This document shows positions 11,917 to 23,136 of a stretch of 64,000 bases of DNA, piece after piece. This DNA comes from Halichondria panicea (Eukaryota > Porifera > Demospongiae > Suberitida > Halichondriidae). The DNA lies in NCBI RefSeq assembly GCF_963675165.1, contig NC_087389.1, positions 1,646,001 to 1,710,000 of the forward strand, written 5' to 3'. The translations under genes were made by a program, and so were the position numbers. Position 1 is the first letter of the stretch. Each line of letters opens with the position of its first letter. The notes below the pieces were generated by a model that was not told the origin of the DNA, did no database searches, and saw nothing but the letters and a program-made list of their open reading frames with translations.

Positions 11917-12320
11917 AGGCACGTGTGGGCGGCCACAGGTATAGTAGCCCGTTGGTTTGTTTGTTCTCCAGGTTTCTTTGCTGTGATCCCAGTCCACAGT
12001 GCATGTCTCATGTACCACTAAAACTCTGTTCTCAAATGTTTCAGCCTCCAGTCTTCATTGCTCTTGAGTTGCTGTACTAGCCATACGCTACATGCACTGC
12101 ATTATATCACTCCTCTGGTTTCTTTATAATCATGTCACCAGCCGAGGGTTTGCACTTTAGTGCTCTAGTTTGTTTGTCTGTTTGTGATATCTAATCCTGC
12201 TCACCTGGCTGCCACAGCACTGCATTTACAGTATGGATAGCCTTCACACAACAATTTAATAGTAACAGATTTTGATGTTAAAGCTTCGTTGTCAAATAAA
12301 AATGAGTAAAAAGCTTGTTT
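11917..12320 (+). repeat. Dispersed repeat A, copy 2 (extended)
   Basis: The same block as 9754-9970, preceded by a segment with TTCTTTGCTGTGATCCCAGT and ATCATGTCACCAGCCGAGGG that is also found at 33095-33310. A partial further duplicate of the GATGTTAAAGCTTCGTTGTC part lies at 12412-12445. Confidence 0.75.
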
Positions 12321-12455
12321 CTGAGTCTGCTTACCTGAATGCCATAGCCCTGCGTTTACAGCGTGGGTAGCCTCCACACAACAAGTTAGTACTTCTAATA
12401 GTGGCAGCTTTCGATGTTAAAGCTTCGTTGTCTAATAAAAGCGATAAGCTAAGTA

Positions 12456-12770
12456 CCGTACTTATTCAATTTAAGGCGACACTTTTAAAGCCAGAGGTCG
12501 TTTCTTTCAGAGGTTAAAAAATTATGTTGAGGTCCTAGTGTCGCATATTTAGAGGGTTGCACTAATTGGAGGTTACTCTACTATCCTCGATTATAGGCTG
12601 CTTATATTACATTGTTTCTTGCGGCCTGAAATCGAGGCTATGGTCTGACCTCTATTTAGGACGCGACATAAAAAATTAACATAGCAATCGCTACTTTTAG
12701 AGGCCAGAAAATTGGAAAAGATCGAGGGTGTCGCATGTTTGGAGGGTCGCTTTAAATCGAATAAGTACGG
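12456..12770. mobile_element. MITE with TA target duplication, 315 bp
   Basis: Inverted ends CCGTACTTATTCAATTTAAG and the complement (CGAATAAGTACGG) are flanked by TA on both sides. Inner motifs (GGCGACAC, TCGCATGTTTGGAGGGTCGC) are also roughly inverted. Non-coding. A Tc1/mariner-type origin is inference from the TA. Confidence 0.8.
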
Positions 12771-13065
12771 TAGCTTGAACTTGCACACGGTTAGCTAACT
12801 GGTGCTTATTTACAGCTGGAGTGATCCTGTACCAGACAATGGAACTAAAGTAGTACTTCTAAAGTAGAAAGCTAGAAATATAGCTCCTGTTACTTGCACA
12901 CTTGCTTATTATTCATGTCATCGCCGAGTTAATAAACGCAGCTAAAAGTGCATTTTCAATGTAAAAGTCCCTGGCATACAGCCTAAATGAAGCCATAATT
13001 GACCACAGAACTTCCGGGGCCGAACTCAACACAAATAGACTTTAATGTGTTACCAAATAAGGCTC

Positions 13066-13079
13066 AGATCACATGATCT
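13066..13079. promoter_or_regulatory. Palindrome AGATCACATGATCT, 13 bp before start of RING/TRAF gene
   Basis: Third occurrence before this gene family. The flanking ACCAAATAAGGCTC is identical to the 10.2-kb copy. Confidence 0.5.
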
Positions 13080-13092
13080 ACATTCAACAAAG

Positions 13093-14064
13093 ATGGCTTA
13101 CCCAACAGTAAGGGACCCACCAATTTCTTCAAGACAACGTTCTTCACGATCTAAAATACCAAGTTGTCGAGTGGAAAAGGAGATAGTACGAAAAACCTAT
13201 GATTTAGTTAAGCCAGCTCCAGACAAATACAACTGTATGATATGTTCTGGCCTACAAGAACAACCAGTACTGATGTCATGCTGCGGTCAACATTTCTGTG
13301 AGAGCTGCCTGAAAAAATGGTATGCAGAACAAGGCAAAAAGTGTCCTCATTGTCGAAACACAGGGGTGACCTACTTACTGAATAAAGAACGTGTTCGAGA
13401 TATTAATGAGCTCCGAGTGTACTGCTCCAACAAGAGCAAAGGCTGTACATGGAAGGGGGAGTTGGGAAGCTCGAACGGCCATGTGGAGTCAAATTGTGGA
13501 TTTACTGAGATCGATTGTCCTAAAGGTTGCAAAATGAAGTTACTACGAGACAAAATGAGCAATCATATACGAGATAGCTGCTTGTGTCGAGACTACAGCT
13601 GTGAGCACTGCGGGGAGAAGGGCACCTATCACACCATAACGGGGGAATGTGGGGAGTTTGGACCATGTGAGTACCATGATGACAGCCATTACAGCTGGTG
13701 TTGGCAATATCCAGTGCAGTGTCCTAACGAGTGCTTCAAGACTATCAAGAGAGAAGAAGTTCATATCCATCGAGAGAGTTGTCCCCTTGAGCCCGTTAAA
13801 TGTTCGTTCTCAGAGGTTGGGTGTCAGGAACAACTGGTGAGGAGGGATCTTGACAACCACATGGCAACCAGTGATCATCAACACCTGCTACTCATGATGA
13901 AGGCTTTCAAAGAACTGAAACAAGAGACTAAACAACTCAGAGACGAAATGAAAGCGCAAGTAAAAGAGAAAAGCAGCTGTTTTGATATGGGTGAATCTGG
14001 TACCAAAAAGTGTGCGTGGATGCAAGTGCCGATGTGCTGCTTTAATGAACAATCAAAGTATTAG
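13093..14064 (+). CDS. RING finger / TRAF-type zinc-finger protein (paralogue 3), intact
   Basis: 323 residues from ATG 13093. An in-frame upstream ATG at 13045 exists but would put the conserved upstream palindrome inside the coding region, so I prefer 13093. Architecture matches paralogue 2: short polar N-terminus, C3HC4 RING (CMICSGLQEQPVLMSCCGQH), TRAF-type zinc fingers with [20 protein letters not shown], then a coiled coil and a Cys-Cys-Phe tail (MCCFNEQ). No MATH domain. The sequence is nearly identical to paralogue 2 through the RING and diverges in the last 50 residues. The gene lies antisense inside an intron of the decayed eIF4G2 copy. Probable ubiquitin ligase or signalling adaptor. 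Confidence 0.88.
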   Translation: MAYPTVRDPPISSRQRSSRSKIPSCRVEKEIVRKTYDLVKPAPDKYNCMICSGLQEQPVLMSCCGQHFCESCLKKWYAEQGKKCPHCRNTGVTYLLNKERVRDINELRVYCSNKSKGCTWKGELGSSNGHVESNCGFTEIDCPKGCKMKLLRDKMSNHIRDSCLCRDYSCEHCGEKGTYHTITGECGEFGPCEYHDDSHYSWCWQYPVQCPNECFKTIKREEVHIHRESCPLEPVKCSFSEVGCQEQLVRRDLDNHMATSDHQHLLLMMKAFKELKQETKQLRDEMKAQVKEKSSCFDMGESGTKKCAWMQVPMCCFNEQSKY

Positions 14065-14939
14065 ACTAAATTGTACATGATCTGTAACAGTACACACACT
14101 GATAATACACCATTATTTCTCACCTTAGCTCTGGGTGTGTCCAGTTTACCCCCCACAGTGATCAAAAATGGACAAAGACACTACAAACTCTCAGTGATAT
14201 CCGCAACGCTGGCGCCACGACGATGCTCAAGCAGCTGTAATAGAGGGGAGGGATAGCCAATCAGTGCGCGCGCGCACGCACGCACGCACGACGGTGGTAA
14301 TGAAGTACCTCCTTGATGCAGCTGTGAATGATGGCCTCGTGCAAAACACCAATCTTGAACAGCTTCCCTGGACAGTAGCATCAGCCAATAATTATACAGT
14401 ATACCAGGAGTAGTCTAGATGTACTCAATATACACGTACTATGCACACACAATGCACTAGAGTACTGAAGTGCTAAACTCTCAGCGGTTGTATATTATAG
14501 CATCTCATAACCAGAATGTTGTGCGTGAAAAGCAGTAGTATGCCTGAATATGGGAGCCTAGCAGCAACAACAGGGGTAATGACACTAAACTATAAAGAGA
14601 ATTGAACGCTATGACAAAGCTTCGAAAACGGCAATGGTGCATTGGGACTAGGATCACAATGAGTTAGCAAAGAAGCCTGGAGTCTTACTATGAAAACAAA
14701 TAGGCTCCACATGGCTGTAATTGTACGCATGTTTATTGAAGTGCCTCAAGTTACAGTCGCGTACATCTAGCTACATATAGCTCTACATACTACATGTACA
14801 GTCGTGTACATCTAGCCAACGTGTAAGGTACGCTTCTTAATTTTATGCTTAAAACAATGACGTTACAAAGTGGATGGAGGAAGTCATTTGATTGAAGGTT
14901 TCTAGCCTATTTGATAGCATTCTGATAGCTACCCTTAGC

Positions 14940-15125
14940 CTGCTACGCTAAAGACTCGTTTTATTTTCTTTAACATCAAAATCCGCCACTTAAAGCTAGT
15001 ATAAACGCAGTGGTAGTGATATCACAGCCAGGTGAGCAGACTCAGAATACACGAACTGATAGACAAACAGACCAGACGACTATAACCCGTGTCCGCTCAT
15101 GCGCCTCAGGTTAAAATAATTGTGC
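14940..15125 (-). repeat. Dispersed repeat A, inverted copy
   Basis: Reverse complement of the family at 9754 and 32531 (TTTAACATCAAAATCCGCC, then a GACAAACAGACCAGACGACT stretch and CCCGTGTCCGCTCATGCGCC). Diverged, no ORF. Confidence 0.6.
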
Positions 15126-16561
15126 TATTAGCACTCTAGCAGGTACAGTGTATGTACTACAGGATTAATGGATGCCGGCACTAGTCTGGGAACCGAACCT
15201 TTTCTGGGGGCAAAAAGAAGGGAAACAATGTCTGGATACTCACACTTACCTCTTAGGTCTAGTGCTTACAATACGTTAGGCAATACAAAGAGGCAAATTT
15301 GTGTGTGGAATTGAGAGGAATTGAGAGGATTGAAAATTGACACTTTGGAAAATCCTGGGCAAATCCCTACACAACTAGATGTGTACCCACCGACGAATCT
15401 GATGTTTCCGAGTATCTTCCTCTTGGCCATGCCCTCTGCTCCTCCTCCTCTGAGCTGAGCCCATCTCTCCTCTCAAACACTGTGTGGGGGGGTCGCTAAG
15501 TAACCACACCACTTACAAGCTTTCTTGTTCCCAAACTCCTCCTGGCACTTGTGCAGTAACAGCTAGCTTACGAAATGTCTGCAGTGGAGAATGGTCAACC
15601 ATGCATGATGGTCGACACATCACATGACTCACAGTGGATTGGCTGCCAGGATCCTCAGTTTGGTACTAGAGTCTGCGGCACAGCTGTGCGTACATGTATG
15701 TGTAGTGGGATCCCTCCAGGGCCTTTTTGTATACCTGTGTGAAGTGTGAGGGGTGTGTGAGGTGTGAGGGGGTGTGCTCACTAGTACATGTAGGATGACT
15801 CATTTAGATCTTCATTCGTGTGGACGGCTGGTAATTGAGTGAGTTCATAGCTTAGCTTATCAAAGTTATCTTATTGAGTATCCCGTACGGGGGAGAGACA
15901 GAGGTCACGATATATCCCCAACCACACACACTCACCCTCGTATCTTCCTGAAAAGTGTCTGCATGGGGTCTATGTTCTCTCTGGCTGTGGGGGGTACCCA
16001 TCATTGAGAGCTGGGGGTCGCGATATCACACCTTCCGCCACCTTAACAACCACACACATGACCAACAGGTTAACTGAAGGGGTGGGGTGAATGTGGTGTG
16101 TGCATAGTACAGACAGTACAGTCATATAATATAGTGAGCTCTATGATCAGTGGGTAGGCTTGTAAGGTACACCCCCCTGCCTTGTCTCATAGAGGCTATC
16201 CATCAACCTTCCGACATGATCTTATTATAGTACACACAGACTCACAGGCTGGAGGCCGAGGGGTATTGATCTTGGAGGCGAGGAGGTATCAGCGCATCAA
16301 CCATCTGGAAACAGATCAGTACACGTGCAAATGGGTAATGATCATTGACCTTTGAATGTTTAGTGGGCGTGGTCAGCAAAAAGCTTGATGCCATGCCCAT
16401 AATTATAGAAGGCTTCTCATTTCCTACATTGACAATGTCTACTGTCAGAGTGGTCTACTGTGTACACTAATAACTACATATACCCAGGTGGACCAATAAT
16501 ATTATGTTGCATGTAGTGCTTGTGATAATTATACTGTACCATTGTCGTCTTAAATTGGACC

Positions 16562-16665
16562 TAGTCTGGGGGCCAGACCTAATAGCTCGGGGGCAAAATC
16601 AAGGGAGCTAGGACTCTTTCTCTCTTCCCCTCCCCCCTCTGAGAAAAGGTCTGGCCCTCAGACTA
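16562..16665. mobile_element. 104-bp MITE with perfect 9-bp TSD
   Basis: Ends TAGTCTGGGGGCCAGACCT and complement AGGTCTGGCCCTCAGACTA, flanked by AATTGGACC on both sides (16553-16561, 16666-16674). It sits in the duplicated block. The matching place in the first copy (near 6560) has no such insert, so it arrived after the duplication. Confidence 0.85.
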
Positions 16666-17184
16666 AATTGGACCAGGTAAAATGATGAGTGATCAATGAG
16701 TTCAACAAATTAACCAACGAAAAAACATCAGTGTTCATGGTACATATAATTATCCTCTGTGTATGAGCACTTTCAGCCTCAGCACCTGCTGGTATTTTCT
16801 GTGATAGAGTAAGACAAAGACTCATAACAAGCAAAACAAAACTACAGGCTTTGATATGACTTGATATCTGAATACACAACCACCTAACAGTGCAGAATAT
16901 AATTCGTACCGTGCCTGGGGGCTTCACAGAATACGAGAGTCACCATCTCTGAAAGTTGTTGAGAATGATCTTAGCCACTGAGTTAACGCCTGACTCTCCT
17001 CTCTGAGGGTGTAGTGATCTCTATATACGAACATGCAAGAAGGGTATGGGGATTGATGTAATTTAGACAGCCAGTACTTTTAGTGTAGGGAGAATACTTA
17101 CTATAATGCAAATGCAAATGCAAATCGAAAGATGGATCCAGTAAGTAGCTCCTAGATACGTGCATTACACACAGTCCACTCACC

Positions 17185-18075
17185 ACAACCTTAAAAATTG
17201 AGCACAATCTCAGTGTCTGTATATCCAGCTGGGTAGGCCACCCCCGGACAATCTATCAGGAATATACGTGACATCAAAGTGATGTACTGCCACACCTACG
17301 TACACCAAGACACTGCCACCACATCGAAGGATTTGCTTTAATTGGTTTCCCAGGCAATGGGGGCCACAATGCAGACCTTCTTGGAGCGTAGAGTGTTGAT
17401 AATCACGTTGGGGTAACCAATGAAACCAACACTGATCTGTGGAGCTGTCGAAAATAAGAGGGTGCATTAGAGCGTATAATTATCAGAGTGTGTAAGGAAC
17501 GGTTGTACGATTACGTAACTTGGCAAACTACCTTATGAAGTGGATAATTAAGAGACCTTTTACCGAACGAGTTGGTGAGACTAGCATGGAACGCAAGAGT
17601 TGGGTAGTCAGCGAGATCCAACGAGTCTGCAATTAGGGGAACAATCAATTACATCACTTTCCAACTTGTGTGACAAAATAATACTAAGGTTGTCGAATGA
17701 TACAATACTGTCGTACATCACATGTACCACAAATACAGGTTCTGTACAGCAACTGATGGTAAAATGATCACATTTGATATAGTCCAACAGCGAATCCAAA
17801 CAGAGTGGTACAAGCTGCGTTTGAAATTAGGGAAGGACGGGATCCATTGGCAAGAGTACTGTAAGTGTCTTTTACTAAATCAAATGTCAGTTGAAAGCTT
17901 AAAAGAAGCTCCCCCCTCCCCTCCCGAAGATTGGCCTCAACTGGCTACTCACTCACCGTGATGCAGGTGGGTACAAGGTCACACTTGTTGAGCAAGAGGA
18001 TAACGTGCTTGTGAGACTTCTCCTTCCTCGGGTAGGACTCAATGTGTTTGGAGCGAGTGCCCAGGGGCTAGCACC
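17185..18075 (-). pseudogene. GNL2: GNL2/NOG2 fragment, copy 2
   Basis: Same partial exon set as copy 1: 17958-18065 ([20 protein letters not shown], then an intact [10 protein letters not shown]), about 17525-17630 (YPTLAFHASLTNSFGK equivalents) and 17205-17420. Some copy-1 lesions are absent: the LLNKCDL stop and the extra G near the [20 protein letters not shown] stretch. The short insertion after EIVL is shared. Start and C-terminus are missing, so it cannot encode the full GTPase. Confidence 0.78.
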
Positions 18076-18299
18076 TAGGGGCAACAAATATTAGTTATTG
18101 TATTACCAGCACGAGTATGTTGATAATGCCTGAGGGGCCGCAATTTTGCCATGTTACATTAGGGTGCCTGAAATAACTAACTTGTTTCCCAAAAATGTCA
18201 AACGCTTCTGATTAGTCAAGTAACAGACACGGTGTTTTGAGTGAATTCATTAGTTTTTGCTTACGTTCCAACGGCAGCTATTATGTGGCAAATTATCAG

Positions 18300-18640
18300 T
18301 TGTTAAAGTTGTCAGTGATACAATACTGTCGTACATCACATGTACCAGAAGTACAGGTTCTGTACTCACATTTGATATAGTCCAACAGCGAATCCAAACA
18401 TGGTACAAGTTTTGTTTGAAATTAGGAAAGGACATAAATATTTGGGATCCATTGGCAAGTGAAAAGCCCCCCCCCCCCCCCTAAAATTGGCCTCAACTGG
18501 CTACTCACTCACCGTGATGCAGGTGGGTACAAGGTCACACTTGTTGAGCAGGAGGATAACGTGCTCGTGAGACTTCTCCTTCCTCAGGTAGGACTTAATG
18601 TATTTGGAGCGAGCACATAGCACCTGCATGGGGGGGGGGG
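18300..18640 (-). pseudogene. GNL2: GNL2/NOG2 fragment, copy 3 (one exon plus intron)
   Basis: 18511-18615 repeats the [20 protein letters not shown] exon. 18300-18450 repeats the preceding intron piece (CATCACATGTACCAGAAGTA, TTTGATATAGTCCAACAGCG), giving a local tandem repeat of 17690-18065. A short deletion removes the VGT-equivalent bases. Confidence 0.75.
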
Positions 18641-18720
18641 GGAAATTGTACCTGCTCGATGCAAAGTGAGTTATGACTAGGGCGGTAAAAATGTGTATTA
18701 TTTTGATTCTTACATGAATC

Positions 18721-19092
18721 TAGCCTCGTTCCCAGGCCGATTTGTCTCTAAATAATGCTAGGTCGACAACTAGGTTCCCAGGCCAATTTGCTGACTATAC
18801 CTGCAGTCACGTGCATGCATATTAATTATGTCTTGTGGTAAAACTAAGCTTACTAGACCGTCACCCACGTGGTCCACACGTTGTCTTTTGTTGGCACATT
18901 GATAGCTAGCTAACTGATGTACAAAGTACAGTCTATGAGCAGAATATATGAAAGGCAGTTGCAAGACTTCAACTGCAATTGGTGAACTACTATTATAATT
19001 ATGGTAGTCTAGCTATAGTTAATGTTTGCATGCACAGCAATTAAATACTTCTAAAATAACGACCTAGTGTTATTTTAGAGACAAATCGGCTA
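18721..19092. mobile_element. MULE-like MITE, 9-bp TSD with one mismatch
   Basis: The left end TAGCCTCGTTCCCAGGCCGA (18721) pairs with GAGACAAATCGGC..TA ending at 19092; about 12 bases of the right repeat are deleted. Inner TIR parts (TTTGTCTCTAAATAATGCTA and TGTTATTTTAGAGACAAA) pair well. Flanks ACATGAATC (18712-18720) and ACTTGAATC (19093-19101). Confidence 0.7.
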
Positions 19093-19249
19093 ACTTGAAT
19101 CACAACAACCTATGAGTCGACAACCAGCAGGGATACAACAACCACGCTTTAATCCGCCCACTTAATTGATAAAGAAAGCAATAGTGCACGTGGGCGTCTG
19201 CGCATGCAAAGAAGATAAACGTGCCTGTGTCCATGGTAATAAGATGGTG

Positions 19250-19450
19250 GGAGGGGGAGTGGGCTATAACATGGATGGGGGAAGTGACGATGCTGACACT
19301 GTGGGAGGTTATGTGATGTTTTGTGATGTCAAGTGAGAGCTTAGTACCTTGTTAGCCCTGAATCCAACAGCATGAAGTGAATTCTCCGTGGGAGGTCAGG
19401 GTTAAAGGTCAGAGAGTGCATTGGCTCAAAATACTTGTCTATCAAACCAT
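19250..19450 (-). pseudogene. EIF4G2: eIF4G2 third-copy fragment
   Basis: Contains the exon equivalent to 2633-2743 (ANKV end to KYFEPMHSL on the minus strand) and part of the neighbouring intron. The LRELR-coding bases are deleted. It marks the end of the duplicated region. Confidence 0.8.
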
Positions 19451-20885
19451 TAAAGAGAATGTGTGTGTGCAATATCCATGACACATGTAAGGCCAGGCAA
19501 AGTAGATTTGATCCTTAATCCTCGGCAGTCATCAAAGTTATACAGCAATAAAGGAATGGTAGTCTCACAAGCCACGCCTGTTCGAGGAAAGAGGGGTGGC
19601 TTGTGGAACTTAGAGAGCAATGATAATAATGACAGAAAAAACGGTACAAGGGATAGGAAACTGATCACGTGCGCCATTCTGCAATGCACATTATATTATA
19701 TCGTGCGTAAGATTAAAAATCAATGCTGCTTGTTCCTTGACGACGACCCCCCTTAACGATGATGACAAGAAAGATGATAATCCCCCCTAGCGATGGTGAC
19801 AAGAAAGATGATGATCCCCCCTAGCGACAAGAAGGCCAAACATAAGAGAAGTACTTCAGAACCTGCTGGGGGAAGCAAGTCTAACGGTGATGGCCTCTGG
19901 AAGTCATACACGCCTAAAATCTGAATAGGCGCAACTCTAAAAAGAAAGAAAGCAAATTGGAGTTGCCGTACTTCTCAAACAATTCTTGAAAGGCTTAGAC
20001 TTTAAGGAAATACCTCATGAAGAAGAAAGTGGGATTCGGAAAAAGCGTGCTAATGTGAAGACAATGGCGCACACCAACGAGCCTGAGCCCACCAAACTTG
20101 ATGGCTTTAGACGTTCCTACCACTACAGCTAGCAGCGGGGATCCCATATCAGTGCTAACTGCCTTGCAACTAACTGCCTTGCATCAATAGGTTTAGGGTA
20201 TTATGTACAACCCCTTACTTTTGTTTGCTATATACTTATTATTATTGCTGGCTGATTCAGCGATAGTTTATCTATGTTTATAATATCAAGTACCAAATAT
20301 TATATGTACAACCCCTTTGCTACAATGACATTATTACTCTTGGCTGATTCCACACTACCGGATGTGAAAGTCTTTCTAAGCAACAAGCTTTGCCAGGGCC
20401 CCATAGAAAATGTTTGGCCAACAAAGACAATGAGGGATAGTGACATGCATGACAATCTAAACCGAGGAAATTGCCGAGGCAGTGATTCCTCCAATTTTTA
20501 ACTATGATGCCACGCATGTGCTTGCAAATGAAAATCCTCGAATCGTGATATACAATCATTTCCAGTTATACAATCATTTCCAGTAGTTATTTCCCATCAT
20601 CACACTCCCAAACATGCTCCATTGAAAGAGCTGGATGTCTTCATTTGACATAACTGAATTGAATAGAATAACTAACTGGGTTGTAAATAAGATCTCAGTT
20701 CTCTTGCATAGAATAGGTTGTATGTTCTGTCACTGACATGCCACAAGCCTCTAATCGAGTTAGTTAATGTCTTTAGGTATCTGCTTCATTTGACAACGGT
20801 ATGGTTCTATAAATACATATGAATTTTTAGGGATCATGGAAAATATTGCTGAAACAATGGTTCTCCAATAAGCCGTCCTTGAAAC
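19451..20885. other. Region without recognised genes
   Basis: Holds a roughly 33-bp degenerate tandem repeat at 19743-19830 (GATGACAAGAAAGATGATAA units). A short open frame at about 19964-20130 includes HEEESGIRKKRANVKTMAHT and is followed by a stop. A direct repeat of CAACCCCTT..TTGCTA lies near 20210 and 20308. I do not recognise any product. Confidence 0.5.
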
Positions 20886-22600
20886 ATGGTGACAATGGCA
20901 AGAACGATCAGGTATATAATAATTTTATGTGCATGTATAGAGGCTATAATTACTAATGTAGTGTTTCATAGGATTCCACAGTCTCCTAAAAAGAAAAAGA
21001 AGACGATTAGCACTCATCCTGATGGTGATGAGGAATTTAGGATCGACACAGAGTACGAGGAAAATTTGGAGCAGCTTGATAATGGAAAAGCCGACCAAAA
21101 AAGTGGGGAAAGCATCATCGTATGTGGATTAAACATACATGTCCGGCACTTACTAGAATATTTGGGAAAGTGGAAAGTTTCCTCAGTTGAAACGAATGTG
21201 CATAACTTTGTTTGTTTAATTGTTTGTGGATTATATACTCGTAACTTACTTCGCTGCACAGATAAAACGAGAATTTATTAAAGACGAGCTCCCCAAGTCG
21301 GGTATGACCAAAAAAGTGGTGAAAGCATCATCGTATGCGGGAAGACGAAAGTGGATTAAATATACACTTTGGGAAAGTTTCCTCTGCATGTGTGCATCAC
21401 TTCGTTAATTTTATACTCGTAACTTACTTCGCTGCACAGATAAAATGAGAATTTAATTGAATTATTAAAGACGAGCTCCCCAAGTCAGGTATGTATGATC
21501 GGTTTTCAAAAACGTTCTAATGAAGTGGCGGAGGGAGTTCACGAAGTTAAGAGCAAAAATTCCGGGGTACTGTTAACTCTTTAGGAAGCAAGAGGCAGAA
21601 ATCAACTGTTTTGAAGGTGCACAATGACACTAACTATATAGTAACCTATTGCATGTGTTAGTTTGTATACTGAGGAGGTCAAATTCCCCGGCCAAGCTGC
21701 ACTGTCCCACAGCACAAATTAATGATGTAACTACAATGAATTGTGACTACTTTTATGTCACTAGGAGAATCTGCATGGATGGAATCGAGTTGTGGTCGAA
21801 ATGTTATCCGTCAGCCAGGTTCAAAAAATATCAGGGGGTGTTGAATATATAGGTGATTGAAGGTTAACTAATTTGTTTGTTTCTTAAACTACGTGCATTA
21901 ATGAAGTCACGTAGACTGATTAATTTCAGTCATCATTTTATATAATTATGCTACCTAACTCTTCACAGAGAACACAAGTACAGTGAACCAAGTGAGGATA
22001 TAAGATAACGTCAGTGGGACGACAAAGGTTCGGTACAACCAAGTCATTGAACAGCCACCCCAAGGACAATCCTTTACTAATTGTTGCCTACATCAGCAGC
22101 TATCTTGGGAGTATCTCTGGCGGTTCCAAGAGCAGTAAGATTTGCGCTGAGGCTGCAGAAAATTCTTGCACTATGCGAACGCAGAGATGGCAGATTTGAA
22201 CAATGTCATTAACATCACCACAATCGTTCGATTTATTCAACTGCTGGCGGATTTGAGGATTGGGCCAAGTGGCCAGGTATCCAAACTAAATGTCATCTCA
22301 CAAGCACAGACTTTCCTTATTCACCGGTGAGTGTAGCTATATACATGTTGTGTACAAACAATAATATCTCAACAAAATAATTTGCAGGATGCCAAGTGAC
22401 CTACTCACAGGAGGAGGAGAAGTTGGTTGGTCGAGCACATGTCACCAAGACCAAAACAGATGGTCTTAAGAAGGGGCTGAGGAAACACCAACTCCTTCTC
22501 TCCGCTAAGAAACACACACACGCGTATAGTCAAATCCTGTGGTTATTAAGTGTAGCGAGGTGGCTGTATTTCAGAAATAGCCACGGCTAAAAAACTGACA
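20886..22600 (+). other. Unrecognised ORF fragments with an exon-like tandem duplication
   Basis: An ORF at 20886-21281 has a lysine run and an acidic stretch (GDEEFRIDTEYEENLEQ) but matches no family I know. 21095-21290 and 21305-21490 are tandem copies of about 200 bp. Each contains an exon-like unit: acceptor CTTCGCTGCACAG, a short frame coding KREFIKDELPKSG in the first copy, then GTATG. The segment 21935-22050 recurs at 29410-29545. Probably remains of a multi-exon transposon gene. Confidence 0.4.
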
Positions 22601-23136
22601 ATTTATGTATTATAATTGCTGACAGCTGACCATTTTGCCTCCAAATATTAATAGATTGATGAGCAACTGCAGAGCGAGTATACACGTAGCTTGACCACAG
22701 TGTGCATGATCGGAGATGTGAGCAACATCCCATGCATCGAGAGCCTCCCAGACCAGACCGGAACATGGGCTGGAATTAGCTTGAGAGGATGCCCCACTAT
22801 ATATATATACACGTCAAGGTATATATTGTGCATGCCATCATAAAATTAATTTCTTCATCATTATTTTTAGGGTGAAGGACTACTGAGAGTATACTGCTGA
22901 TTCCAGTACATGTTTCCAATTCTCATTGGATTTTATGTATCGGACAGTGTGCAACTGAATATAGCTATATAGCTAATAATCATTGCTCTTGGCAGTTGTA
23001 TCTCAACTTTTCAAGGAGTAAAATATAAAGCACTATAGAGTGAGTGCATGATTGTTGTATTTAAAACAACGCAGAAACGCTGGTGTCCGGGCTAATTAGA
23101 AATGTCCGATAAAATACGGTATTAGTATATAATTAT

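Larger units (their letters stand above)
11498..16040 (-). pseudogene. EIF4G2: eIF4G2/DAP5 second copy, decayed
   Basis: Exon remnants, in the same order as the intact gene, lie at 11498-11611, 11663-11762, 14124-14234, about 14310-14370, 15390-15480, 15520-15740, 15790-15885 and 15925-16040. Damage: an in-frame TAG at 14181-14183 within the MIF4G exon (ITESL then stop), an 8-base deletion in the WMDKYF exon near 11740, and several small indels. The linker, MA3 and downstream exons are absent. The intron 11763-14123 contains an intact antisense RING/TRAF gene, mirroring the arrangement at 3800-4840. Confidence 0.85.

Noticed and set aside
13045-13092. Upstream in-frame ATG of RING/TRAF paralogue 3
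   Set aside because: It would translate the conserved upstream palindrome and has no counterpart in paralogue 2.
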